DNA from: JAGVSR01 sp031413815
GTDB lineage: Bacteria > Pseudomonadota > Alphaproteobacteria > Rhizobiales > Hyphomicrobiaceae
Assembly (NCBI GenBank): GCA_031413815.1
Contig: JANOFU010000113.1
Span: forward strand, 1 to 64,000
DNA: 64,000 bases
Reading direction: 5' to 3'
This document shows, piece after piece, positions 44,252 through 52,235 of this stretch. The notes below the pieces were generated by a model that was not told where the DNA came from, made no database searches, and saw only the letters and a program-made list of their open reading frames with translations. The position numbers were made by a program, and so were the translations under genes. Numbering within the stretch: the stretch's first letter is position 1; every line of letters starts with the position of its first letter.

Positions 44252-46165
44252 TTAATCTAAGTTCGGGATTGAAATTGGGTCACCCCAACCTTGATCGTCA
44301 CTTCGTCGATATCTGTAGTAATAATCGGACTGGTGCTTCTGGCTTGGGTCCGATCTGTACACCCTCGAAGGACGCCGCATGATCCGAACTTGTGCGCCCA
44401 ACCCACTCTCATAGATGAACCCTGGAGAACGAGTGACCTCTTTGAAGCGATAGCCTGCCGTATTTAGTTCCTTTCTTAGCCGATTTATTGCCCAATCTGG
44501 ATTGGTATTCGGGATCGCATCGCGTAACAACTCACGAAGCCGGGCCTCGGCCTGCCGTCCTTCGGCCTCCCGTGCACGAATAGCACCTTCGGCGGTTTCG
44601 TAGAGGCTCGGGGTTGGTCTCCAGTTGGGGTCTCTTGCATTTACACGCCGGATACTTTCTCTGGCCGCTTGATTGGCAACCGCATACCGCGCGGCCTGCC
44701 CCGGGGTCATTGCCGCTTGGACACCGGGATAACGAACTTGATATGACCCTGTCCGCCCCTGCGCCACCCGGCTGCCAGGAGGAAAGATGTCATCCGGCGT
44801 CGCGTCCGAAATGATCCGCCCATCGTCGCCGCCAAATCCACCGCCCTCATCCGTCCACTGCCCGCCGTCCGAACTGCCTGCCGGAACACGCGGTTGATCG
44901 GGGCGATACTTGAGATCGCGATCCACGCCTCCGCGCGATGGCGCGGCCTCGTCAAAAGGGCCCGCGGTGCCTTCCTCGCCCTCCGCATCAATCGGCCCAT
45001 AGCCCACCGCCGCGCGTTTCTCATTGACGGTGAGATAGCTCACCGCATTGAGCCGCGCCCACAACGCTTCGCGCTCGCTCGACAGCGCCTCGATCTGATC
45101 GATATCGGGCTTTAATTGCAGGCTCGCGCCATGCTCCGCCCCGAGCCACGCCGACAGGGCCTTCGCGGTGCGATTGACCAGCGGCAACACCGTTTGCCGC
45201 CAGAAGGCGCGCTGCGCTTCCTGATAGTTCGAGTAGGTGTTGTCTCCCGGAATGCCGAGCAGCATCGGCGGCACACCCAAGGCCAGCGCAATCTCGCGCG
45301 CTGCGGAGTTCTTCGCTTCGATGAAATCCATATCCTTCGGCGACAGGCTCAGCGGTTTCCAGTCGAGCCCGCCTTCCAACAGCAGCGGACGGCCCGCGTG
45401 CTTCGCCCCTTGGAAACTCGTCTCGAGTTCCGACTTCAGCCGCTCGAACTGTTCCGCCGTCATGCGCGCGTCATCGGCACTGTAAACCAGCGCACCCGAC
45501 GGCCGCGCCGAATTGTCGAGCAGCGCCTTGTTCCAGCGCGACGCCGTGTTGTGAATATCGATTGCGGTTGCCGCCGCTTCGATCGGGCTCATGCCATAGT
45601 GATCGTTGGTGGGATGAAACATCCGCACGTGCAGAATAGGCCGCACACCCGGCACGGCTTCGGTGTCGAACCGCACAGTCCGCCCGCCGGCGGTATAGTC
45701 GTAGGCTTCCGGCCAGCCTTCGAGACCCGGCACAACTTTCATACGATCAGGCCGCAGCGCATGCAGCTCGCGCACGCGCCCGCCAATGGCCACGGCCTCC
45801 GCGTAGGCATTGCCCGACACCAGCAGATAGCCGTACCAGGCTTCGAAGAAGTCGGTGCCGGTTTGGTCTTTACTCGGTTGCGCCAAAAGGTCGAGTAGTG
45901 GATGTTCGTCGTGTTCGTCGGCACCTTCATAGAGCAGCAGCGGGATTGACGACGCGGCTTCGGCTACCATGCGCACCGCACGATAGACAATCGGGTTCTG
46001 CATGAACCCTTCGCGCGCGAACGTCGCGTAATCGCGCGGCGTCCACACCGGCCGCCCGAGCGTTTCGAACGCGATCAGCGGCCCTGTACGGCTCGCCTTT
46101 TCTTCGGCAAGTGTCGGCACTCGCGCGGGCCACAGCCGGGCCAGCGCGTTCTTGAAACGCGGCAT
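44252..46165 (-). CDS. GTA portal protein (g3-like) fused to a C-terminal toxin-like domain
   Basis: 637 residues; GTA portals usually have about 400. Residues 1–415 are a normal HK97-family portal (IVYRAVRMVAEAASSIPLLLYEG, GTDFFEAWYGYLLVSGNAYAEAV, GMSPIEAAATAIDIHNTASRWNKALLDNSARPSG in outline, LGIPGDNTYSNYQEAQRAFWRQTVLPLVNRT in outline). A linker KYRPDQPRVPAGSSDGGQWTDEGGG (about 417–441, outline) leads to some 195 extra residues: a helical part (AARYAVANQAARESIRRVNARD, LRELLRDAIPNTNPDWAINRLRKEL) and a basic, Tyr-rich end (GFIYESGLGAQVRIMRRP, YYYRYRRSDDQGWGDPISIPNLD). The tail is compositionally unlike the portal part, with lower G+C at the 3' end. It resembles polymorphic toxin tips, possibly a nuclease, but I cannot assign a family. 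The start MPRFKNALARLW follows a REP-like block. Confidence 0.85.
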   Translation of the reverse strand: MPRFKNALARLWPARVPTLAEEKASRTGPLIAFETLGRPVWTPRDYATFAREGFMQNPIVYRAVRMVAEAASSIPLLLYEGADEHDEHPLLDLLAQPSKDQTGTDFFEAWYGYLLVSGNAYAEAVAIGGRVRELHALRPDRMKVVPGLEGWPEAYDYTAGGRTVRFDTEAVPGVRPILHVRMFHPTNDHYGMSPIEAAATAIDIHNTASRWNKALLDNSARPSGALVYSADDARMTAEQFERLKSELETSFQGAKHAGRPLLLEGGLDWKPLSLSPKDMDFIEAKNSAAREIALALGVPPMLLGIPGDNTYSNYQEAQRAFWRQTVLPLVNRTAKALSAWLGAEHGASLQLKPDIDQIEALSSEREALWARLNAVSYLTVNEKRAAVGYGPIDAEGEEGTAGPFDEAAPSRGGVDRDLKYRPDQPRVPAGSSDGGQWTDEGGGFGGDDGRIISDATPDDIFPPGSRVAQGRTGSYQVRYPGVQAAMTPGQAARYAVANQAARESIRRVNARDPNWRPTPSLYETAEGAIRAREAEGRQAEARLRELLRDAIPNTNPDWAINRLRKELNTAGYRFKEVTRSPGFIYESGLGAQVRIMRRPSRVYRSDPSQKHQSDYYYRYRRSDDQGWGDPISIPNLD

Positions 46166-46183
46166 GGAGAGGTCCTCTGATTC

Positions 46184-46325
46184 CCTCTCCCGTCCATGCG
46201 GAGCATGGCTTCGCCATGACGCAGGTGGGCTAGGGTGAGCCAAAATCACAGAGCGTGGCAGACTGCCGAAACAATCGCCGCCCAAATTCCCTCTCCCATC
46301 GGGAGAGGGTTAGGGTGAGGGGTTA
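46184..46325. repeat. REP-like inverted repeats between terminase and portal genes
   Basis: CCCTCTCCCGTCCATGC near 46184 and CCCTCTCCCATCGGGAGAGGGTTAGGGTGAGGGG at 46289–46322 (longer than twenty bases, so only the arms matter: CCCTCTCCC and GGGAGAGGG). Same family as the other blocks. Confidence 0.75.
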
Positions 46326-46332
46326 GCGTCCT

Positions 46333-47652
46333 TCACATCTGCCGCACGCTCGGTCTCACCGTCCGGCCCAGCATCAAGTCCGTCAGCGCCCAAACCAGCG
46401 CGTCAAGCCGGTCGGGACTTTTGCCACTGGCCAGACCATCGGCGCCGAACGCACACATCTGATCTTCGAGCGCATCGAATGGCCCCACATGCGCCACGCG
46501 GCCCTCGGCATACAACGCCGCCACCGGCTCAGCCCTCAGCCATTTGCCACGCGTCGCATGAACTTTTGTCACTGGCACGCTGTCATCGATCTGGCGCAGC
46601 AACTCCACCACCAGATCTCCGCCCTGATTCGTTTCCGCCACCACGCGATCAGCATCAAAATCCTGATACGCCGCAACCACTGCGCGCGCCCATACGTTCG
46701 GCACCCGCCCCTGCAACGTGCGGTCGGCAATCACATAGGCGCGGCCATCGGGACCCAAGCCCGCGACCACGATCCAGCAGGCATCCGACGTGGCCGTCGC
46801 CGTCACTGGCGGATCGACCGCCACAACAATCCGCGTCAGCTCGGGCGCTGATCGCACGCGATGCTGCTCAATCCAGTCGCGCCGCCACAGCGCGCCCGTC
46901 ACATCGTCTACGATCTCGCCCATCAATTCCTGACGGCCCAGCACCGTGCCACCGTAACGGCGCATCATCTCATCGATAAACCCTGGTGCCAGGCAGCCCG
47001 CGTTCGACGACGTCGCCGCGCGCGAGATAACGGTTGCCGGGTCCGCTGCCAGCTGTTTGATCAGCGGCACCGGCCGCGGCGTTGTCGTCACGCACACCTG
47101 CGGATGGTCTCCCAACCGAAGACCCATCTGCAGCATCGTCCACGCCGCATCCGCGTTCCGCCACTTCGCCGCTTCATCGCACCACGCGGCATCGAACTGG
47201 GGACCACGCAAACTGTCCGGGTCGTCAGCCGAGAACACCTGCGCAATTGTCCCTGTCGGCCACGTCAGCTGCATCTTTGAAATTTCAAACAGTGGCCGTT
47301 CAACCGCGCGATGCACCGCCATCAACCCCGACACGCCTTCGATCATCACCCGGCGCACATCGCCTTGCGTTTCGCCAATCAACGCAATCCGTTGGGCCGG
47401 TTGTTCGCCGTCACGGATGTGACCGAGCGCCTTGGCGCGCACCCACTCCGCACCGGCCCGCGTCTTGCCCGCTCCGCGCCCACCAAGGATGAGCCACGTG
47501 CGCCACGCATGGCCCAATTCCAGCCATTCCGGCGGCAATTGGTCGTCGCGGCCCCAAAACAGCCAATCGTGTTCGAGGCTGAAGTTGTGTTCTGGATCAA
47601 GTGCATTAAGCTTTTGTCTCAGTGTCCCAGCGCGTGCCCATGCGCTCAACAC
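46333..47652 (-). CDS. GTA terminase large subunit (g2-like)
   Basis: About 439 residues from a GTG at 47652; an ATG at 47757 would extend it 35 codons deep into the upstream gene, so the start is uncertain. ATPase: Walker A GGRGAGKTRAGAEW and Walker B-like FDAAWCDEAAKW. Nuclease: IVVAVDPPVTATATSDACWIVVAG, then VVAETNQGGDLV and DRLDALVWALTDLM. It packages DNA headful-wise into GTA heads. Catalytic Asp residues of the RNase H fold are visible. It overlaps the small subunit-like gene. Confidence 0.93.
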   Translation of the reverse strand: MLSAWARAGTLRQKLNALDPEHNFSLEHDWLFWGRDDQLPPEWLELGHAWRTWLILGGRGAGKTRAGAEWVRAKALGHIRDGEQPAQRIALIGETQGDVRRVMIEGVSGLMAVHRAVERPLFEISKMQLTWPTGTIAQVFSADDPDSLRGPQFDAAWCDEAAKWRNADAAWTMLQMGLRLGDHPQVCVTTTPRPVPLIKQLAADPATVISRAATSSNAGCLAPGFIDEMMRRYGGTVLGRQELMGEIVDDVTGALWRRDWIEQHRVRSAPELTRIVVAVDPPVTATATSDACWIVVAGLGPDGRAYVIADRTLQGRVPNVWARAVVAAYQDFDADRVVAETNQGGDLVVELLRQIDDSVPVTKVHATRGKWLRAEPVAALYAEGRVAHVGPFDALEDQMCAFGADGLASGKSPDRLDALVWALTDLMLGRTVRPSVRQM

Positions 47653-48190
47653 GCGCCGCAATGTCGTTGCGCACGCGCTCCGCTTCGGCAAACGTGCTTC
47701 CACCGGCGTGTTGTTCGCGTTTGAGGAGTTCAGCGGCCGCTTCCTTCGCCTGTTCAAGACTTTCGATAATCAGATGCATGGCGCGCGCACGCCGTTCGTG
47801 GTCTTGCGCCGAGACCGGGTCACCCGAGGTCATTTCCTTCTCCAAGCTGTCGAGTTGCAGATCGATGACGCGGTAAATTCGTGAAATCCGCACATCCGGC
47901 GCGTCAGGCGGACGTTGTTCGTAAGGTTGCCGGTTCGGCAACGGCCTGTTGGTACCAGCAGGCAAGACTGCCCCGTCTCCACAGGCGACCGGGGGGAGCC
48001 GTTTCCTCGTTCTCGCAGCACCGCGGATCAACACCGGCCTGGCAGCCCAGTTGTCCCGCTCGGCTCGCTTGGCAATCGTATTTCGATCAACACCAAACCG
48101 GCGCGCAATGCTCGCATGAGATTCGAAAGTCTGTTCATGACACCGCCGGATCTCGGCCCACGCTTCTGCAGTGGCCGGCATCCTGCCCAT
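47606..48190 (-). CDS. Terminase small subunit-like DNA-binding protein (g1-like)
   Basis: 194 residues starting MGRMPATAEAWAEIRRCHEQ. An N-terminal helix-turn-helix (HASIARRFGVDRNTIAKRAERDNW) fits small terminases that bind DNA. The middle is Pro/Arg-rich. A C-terminal helical coiled part (LQLDSLEKEM, IIESLEQAKEAAAELLKREQHAG) could oligomerise. First gene of the GTA operon, ahead of the large subunit. RcGTA gp1 is the functional parallel; sequence identity cannot be judged by eye. Confidence 0.8.
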   Translation of the reverse strand: MGRMPATAEAWAEIRRCHEQTFESHASIARRFGVDRNTIAKRAERDNWAARPVLIRGAARTRKRLPPVACGDGAVLPAGTNRPLPNRQPYEQRPPDAPDVRISRIYRVIDLQLDSLEKEMTSGDPVSAQDHERRARAMHLIIESLEQAKEAAAELLKREQHAGGSTFAEAERVRNDIAARVERMGTRWDTETKA

Positions 48191-48501
48191 GTTCACACTT
48201 TGGTTTTCTTGGATTGATGGTTCTGGAATTAACCGTGCCACGGCGCGCTCATTGCGAGCTGCACAGTTTCTACACCCTACGAAAAACCTATCAAACTAGC
48301 GTCACGCTGTCAATCGCTATTTCAGCTTTTATTGTTTTATTTCAATATGTTATTTGCCTATTTCGCATCAAACCCCTCAGGCTATCACGGCCCAAACCCG
48401 CGGGGATAACTTGGCATTTTCGCATAGAAATTTTTTCTATGCGGGGTCACGGGCGATCCCCTCTCCCCGCCACTTCGCGGGGAGAGGGGATTGCCCCCCC
48501 C
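48191..48501. promoter_or_regulatory. AT-rich GTA leader region
   Basis: The stretch 48245–48430 is distinctly AT-rich for this genome (for example TTTTATTGTTTTATTTCAAT near 48330). It lies directly upstream of the first GTA gene on the minus strand, so it is the likely site of the GTA promoter. It also holds the inverted repeat at 48421 and a REP-like palindrome at 48460–48488 next to the ycgN stop. I could not identify specific -35/-10 or CtrA sites. Confidence 0.5.
48421..48443. repeat. Perfect inverted repeat upstream of the GTA operon
   Basis: CGCATAGAAA, TTT, TTTCTATGCG: ten paired bases around a three-base centre. No T-run follows in either direction, so it looks more like a protein-binding operator than a terminator. 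It lies about 230 bases ahead of the first GTA gene and 60 bases past the ycgN stop. Confidence 0.65.
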
Positions 48502-49005
48502 TCAATCCTCAAACCCCTTGATGATATAGCGGTTGAAGTTCTCTTCCTTCACACCGGTTTCACTGCGCGCGAACCCGCGTACGGAAATGCCGGCCTCATG
48601 CACGGTGTTGGGATCGCCGGAAATGAGCGGATGCCACCACGCCAGCGCCCGGCCGTCGCGCGCACGCACATACCCGCACGTTTCTGGAAGCCACTCGATC
48701 TCGCGCACTTTCTTCGGCGTCAGATTGATGCAATCGGCCATCAGCTTGAAGCGGTTCTTGTAATCCGTGCAGCGGCACTGACCGACATCAAGCAATGCGC
48801 AGGCGAGGCGAGTCAGATGCACTTCACCAGTATCTTCGTCTTCTAACTTATTGAGACAGCACCGCCCGCAGCCATCGCACAGGGCCTCCCACTCGCGCTT
48901 GGACATATCCTCCAGCGCCGTTGTTTCCCAATACGGCCGGGCCGCGTCGCTCTCCGCCGATTTGGCCACTTTGGCCGCTTGCTTATGTCCCGCTGGCTTG
49001 CCCAC
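48502..49005 (-). CDS. YcgN/UPF0260 family cysteine-cluster protein
   Basis: 167 residues with the YkgJ-type metal-binding Cys cluster: EWEALCDGCGRCCLNKL, DVGQCRCTDYKNRF, and DCINLTP with ETCGY further on. WLPETCGYVRARDGRALAWWHPLISGD (outline) is the UPF0260 signature. Probably binds zinc or iron; the physiological role is unknown. An N-terminal 25-residue Lys/Ala-rich extension precedes the conserved domain. Divergent from the methyltransferase gene. Confidence 0.93.
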   Translation of the reverse strand: MGKPAGHKQAAKVAKSAESDAARPYWETTALEDMSKREWEALCDGCGRCCLNKLEDEDTGEVHLTRLACALLDVGQCRCTDYKNRFKLMADCINLTPKKVREIEWLPETCGYVRARDGRALAWWHPLISGDPNTVHEAGISVRGFARSETGVKEENFNRYIIKGFED

Positions 49006-49093
49006 ACCGCCCTCGCTGCCTGATCTGTCGAGGTTATGCGTAGGAGCATTCGCAACGGCAGGTCAAGGAGACGCAGAACCGGGGTCAAGAACC

Positions 49094-49125
49094 GGGTTCA
49101 GGCACCTTGTGGGGTGCCTGACCCC
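49094..49125. repeat. Short hairpin with GTGCCTGACCCC-type arms
   Basis: GGTTCAGGCACC, TTGTG, GGGTGCCTGACCCC with a further CACCTGACCCCAC repeat after it. It resembles the 33-base hairpin family in layout but differs in sequence. It lies upstream of the methyltransferase gene. Confidence 0.6.
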
Positions 49126-49195
49126 ACATTCACCTGACCCCACATTCACCGCCACCCCATTGCCTCCCGCCACCCCTTGCCCTTATGCACTGCCG

Positions 49196-50317
49196 ATGGC
49201 TAGACCCACCGCATTCGAGATCTTCCTTGTTGCAGCACCTGGATTGGAAACCGTGCTGTGGGCGGAGGCGCGCGCAGCGGGCTTCAAGTCCGCGCAATTT
49301 GTGCCCGGCGGCGTGACACTGAAGGGCGGCTGGCCGGACGTGTGGCGCGCAAATTTGGAGATTCGCGGTGCGGGCCGTGTGATGGCGAGCCTCGCGCAGT
49401 TCGAGGCCGATCACCTGACGGCGCTCGACAAGCGGGCGCGCCGCGTGCCGTGGTACCGGGTGCTGCGCCGCGATGTTCCGGTCCGCGTTGACGTCACGTG
49501 CAAGCAATCGCGCATCTATCACACGGGTGCGGCGGCCGAGCGCATCGAAACGGCAATCCGCGAGGAGCTTGGCGCACCCATTGCGGACGACGCCGGCGTG
49601 CGTATTCGCGTTCGCATCGAGGACAACGTGTGCCGGATCGGCATCGATACGTCGGGCGAGTTGCTGCACAAGCGCGGGCACAAAGAGGCCGTCGCCAAGG
49701 CGCCTATGCGCGAGACGATGGCCGCGTTGTTTCTGCGCCAATGCGGCTATGATGGACACGAGCCGGTTGTCGATCCGATGTGCGGGTCGGGCACGTTCGT
49801 GATCGAGGCGGCGGAAATCGCGGCGGGGCTTCATCCCGGCCGGTCGCGGCACTTCGCGTTCGAACTGCTCGCGACGTTCGATAAGGCCGCTTGGCAGCTG
49901 ATGCGCGAATCCGCGGCCGCTCACGTGCGAACGCCAACGATCCGCTTTTATGGCAGCGACCGCGATGCAGGCGCCATTGCCATGAGCCGGGCCAATGCGG
50001 CACGCGCCGGCGTCTCTGAGTTGACCGAGTTCAAGCAGCTGACAATCAGCGAGCTTATTGCGCCCGCCGGCCCGCCCGGCCTCGTCATCGCGAACCCACC
50101 CTTTGGTGAGCGGATTGGTGAGACGGCGCGTCTGCAAGACCTCTATCGCTCATTCGGGCAAACTTTGATGGCGGGCTTTTCCGGCTGGCGCGTGGGGATC
50201 ATCACAACGGACGCCGCGCTCGCGCACGCGACGGGTCTGCCGTTTGCACCCCCTGCCGCGCCCGTCTCGCATGGCGGGCTGCGGGTGACGGTGTACCAGA
50301 CTGGCAAGTTGCCGTGA
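49196..50317 (+). CDS. THUMP-domain class I SAM-dependent RNA methyltransferase (RlmL-like)
   Basis: 373 residues. An N-terminal THUMP RNA-binding domain (about 1–160: EIFLVAAPGLETVLWAEARAAGF; RGAGRVMASLAQFEA) is followed by a Rossmann methyltransferase: VVDPMCGSGTFVIEAAEIAAGLHPG (SAM site, outline), FYGSDRDAGAIAMSRANA, and the catalytic NPPFGERIG. It corresponds to the N-terminal half of E. coli RlmL (23S rRNA m2G2445). The start is ATG 49196, where similarity begins. Its last 230 bases recur in decayed form at 51107, beyond the toxin–antitoxin pair. Confidence 0.92.
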   Translation: MARPTAFEIFLVAAPGLETVLWAEARAAGFKSAQFVPGGVTLKGGWPDVWRANLEIRGAGRVMASLAQFEADHLTALDKRARRVPWYRVLRRDVPVRVDVTCKQSRIYHTGAAAERIETAIREELGAPIADDAGVRIRVRIEDNVCRIGIDTSGELLHKRGHKEAVAKAPMRETMAALFLRQCGYDGHEPVVDPMCGSGTFVIEAAEIAAGLHPGRSRHFAFELLATFDKAAWQLMRESAAAHVRTPTIRFYGSDRDAGAIAMSRANAARAGVSELTEFKQLTISELIAPAGPPGLVIANPPFGERIGETARLQDLYRSFGQTLMAGFSGWRVGIITTDAALAHATGLPFAPPAAPVSHGGLRVTVYQTGKLP

Positions 50318-50462
50318 TTTGACGTCGATGTAGCCTCGACCGCGGCGGCTTTAACAGACGTTCTCGTTGTTCCACGACCCGTGTTCTTCTAATGTTCTAG
50401 AGATCGTTCAGGATCTGAATGTGGACCGCGCAATCCGCGACACGACCAAATTGGAGAAGGTC

Positions 50463-50693
50463 ATGACCGATTTTGACCGCATTACACGTGATCCGTGCGT
50501 TATGGGCGGTAAGGCCTGTATTCGTGGTCTGCGCGTGACCGTTGGTATGATTGTTGGTCAGATCGGGGCCGGGTACATGATCGACGAAGTGCTGCGCGAT
50601 TACCCCTATCTTGAGCGCGAGGATATCCTGCAAGCCTTGCGCTATGCCGCGTGGCGCGCCGAGGAACGTGAGGTTTCTTTAGCTGGCGAGTGA
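50463..50693 (+). CDS. DUF433 antitoxin
   Basis: 76 residues from ATG 50463 with GGAGAAGG just upstream. The whole protein is a DUF433 domain: FDRITRDPCVMGGKACIRGLRVTV, IGAGYMIDEVLRDYPYLEREDILQALRYAAW (outline). DUF433 proteins carry a helix-turn-helix-like fold and are found as antitoxins of PIN-like (DUF5615) partners. The partner starts six bases downstream. Confidence 0.92.
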   Translation: MTDFDRITRDPCVMGGKACIRGLRVTVGMIVGQIGAGYMIDEVLRDYPYLEREDILQALRYAAWRAEEREVSLAGE

Positions 50694-50699
50694 GCGCAC

Positions 50700-51077
50700 A
50701 TGAAGCTGCTCGTCGATATGAATTTGTCGCCAAAGAGAGCGGCGTTTCTCAAAACGGCTGGTTATGAATCGCAGCATAGGTCGGCTGTTGGGTCCATCAC
50801 GGCACCGGACGTGGACATCCTGATGTATGCGGGCGAGAACGGCTTCATCGTCTTGACTCATGATTTGGATTTCGGCGCAATCCTCGCCGCAACCCAGTGC
50901 GTCAAACCCAGTGTTGTGCAGCTCCGAGCGCGCGATATCGATCCAGATGTCATCGGTGGTCAGGTTGTCGCCGCCCTTCGCCAAACCAAGATGGAGCTTG
51001 AGCGTGGTGCTCTGCTGACGATTGATACCGATCGCCGTCGCATCCGAATGCTTCCACTCCAGATGATGGGGGAGTGA
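50700..51077 (+). CDS. DUF5615 PIN-like toxin
   Basis: 125 residues: MKLLVDMNLSPKRAAFLKTAGYES carries the N-terminal metal-binding Asp (LLVDMNL), then TAPDVDILMYAGENGFIVLTHDLDFGAIL with the THDLDFG motif typical of DUF5615/Mut7-C-like PIN nucleases. A ribonuclease toxin role is inferred from the family. It forms a six-base-spaced pair with the DUF433 antitoxin. The pair sits between a complete methyltransferase gene and a decayed copy of that gene's 3' end. Confidence 0.92.
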   Translation: MKLLVDMNLSPKRAAFLKTAGYESQHRSAVGSITAPDVDILMYAGENGFIVLTHDLDFGAILAATQCVKPSVVQLRARDIDPDVIGGQVVAALRQTKMELERGALLTIDTDRRRIRMLPLQMMGE

Positions 51078-51106
51078 ACGGTCATGATCCCGGCTCAGTA
51101 AAATCG

Positions 51107-51348
51107 CCCGGCCTCGTCATCGCGAACCCACCCTTGGTGAGCGGATTGGTGAGACGGCGTGTCTGCAGGCCTTTTATCGCCCGTTTGGTCAAACGCTACT
51201 GTCGCGCTTTTCCGGCTAGCGTGTGGGGATCATCACAACGGACGCCGCGCTCGCGCATGCGACGGGTCTGCCGTTTGCACCCCCTGCCGCGCCCGTCTCG
51301 CATGGCGGGCTGCGGGTGACGCTCTATCGGACATCAGGTCTCACGTAA
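51107..51348 (+). pseudogene. Decayed duplicate of the methyltransferase 3' end
   Basis: This matches bases 50075–50317 of the methyltransferase gene, starting at CCCGGCCTCGTCATCGCGAA. One T is missing in the NPPFGE codons (CCCTTTGG became CCCTTGG), which shifts the frame, and a TGG became TAG in the SGWR stretch. The last part (from GTGGGGATCATCACAACGGA on) is almost identical. It ends in TAA at 51346. With the intact copy it frames the toxin–antitoxin pair as a direct repeat. Confidence 0.9.
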
Positions 51349-51378
51349 GCGATCCAACGCACCGCCCGTCATCGTCTC

Positions 51379-51708
51379 TCAATACCCATCATTATCGTCG
51401 GAGCCGCCGTCATCGTCATAACCGTCGTTATCATCGTATCCGCCGTTGTACCGATAAGGAGCACCGGACTCGACGCGTGGATCGTAGCCATAGAACCGAT
51501 AGCTGGCATAGGGCTCGTGGGAATTGTACCCGTCATCATTGCTGCCGTAGCGGCGGAGTTTTTCGCGATCCTGGCGATTGAGATAAAGGCCTGATCGCTC
51601 CTTTGCGCGAGCCCCTTCCACGCTACTGATCGAATCGGCTTGAACCGGCAGCGCCGGAATGCCGACGATCAAAGCCGCTGCCAGCGCCGTTGCAAGTCCT
51701 CGTTTCAT
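51379..51708 (-). CDS. Small exported acidic repeat-tail protein
   Basis: 109 residues from ATG 51708 (GAGGAG upstream). Signal peptide ATALAAALIVGIPALPVQADS. The mature part is charged (GARAKERSGLYLNRQDREKLRRYG) and ends in an Asp/Gly/Tyr-rich tail with short tandem units (YDDNDGYDDDGG, SDDNDGY) that may bind cations. Function unknown. Confidence 0.7.
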   Translation of the reverse strand: MKRGLATALAAALIVGIPALPVQADSISSVEGARAKERSGLYLNRQDREKLRRYGSNDDGYNSHEPYASYRFYGYDPRVESGAPYRYNGGYDDNDGYDDDGGSDDNDGY

Positions 51709-51974
51709 GATCGAACTCCTCATCCTTGTGTCCGTGCACCGCAGCACACGTGCGACCTGTCACCCGGTTCCACAAAGTGCATGCTTGCGCATCCACATTC
51801 GCGGGATCGATATGCTCTTAACGCGCCGCCGTGCGTGGTGTTCCGCTTGCCATTTTGTGGCCGGCACCGGCAAATATGTGCAACTCATGTGGGAACGAAT
51901 GTGCGGCAGTCCCGTTGTCTTGTGCGGTCGTACACGCCGATTGGCTGCGCGCGGCGGCAGCGAGGGAGCACACC

Positions 51975-52103
51975 ATGCGATTCATTGTTCTTTTTGTAGC
52001 GCTGACAGCAGTTATACTCGGCGCGTGCCGCCGGGAAGAAGCGGCGCCGATCTATGAGCCCATGAAACTTGGAGGTCAGCCGCAGCAGGGCGAGCAGCGT
52101 TGA
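51975..52103 (+). CDS. Very small lipoprotein
   Basis: 42 residues from ATG 51975 with GAGGGAG six bases upstream. MRFIVLFVALTAVILGAC ends in a lipobox (LGAC); the mature peptide is only about 25 residues (CRREEAAPIYEPMKLGGQP...). Such entericidin-like or small lipoproteins are common but unassigned here. Confidence 0.65.
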   Translation: MRFIVLFVALTAVILGACRREEAAPIYEPMKLGGQPQQGEQR

Positions 52104-52235
52104 TACCCAATGTTCGCTTTGACGGGCGCGTTCTGCGAGATCATCCACATCCGGCGATCGAACGCCGGATCGTGCCGGGGCACGTTGACCGCAGTCCTAC
52201 AGGTCTGCCTGCGTAGAATTCGTCGATCGGCTTCC

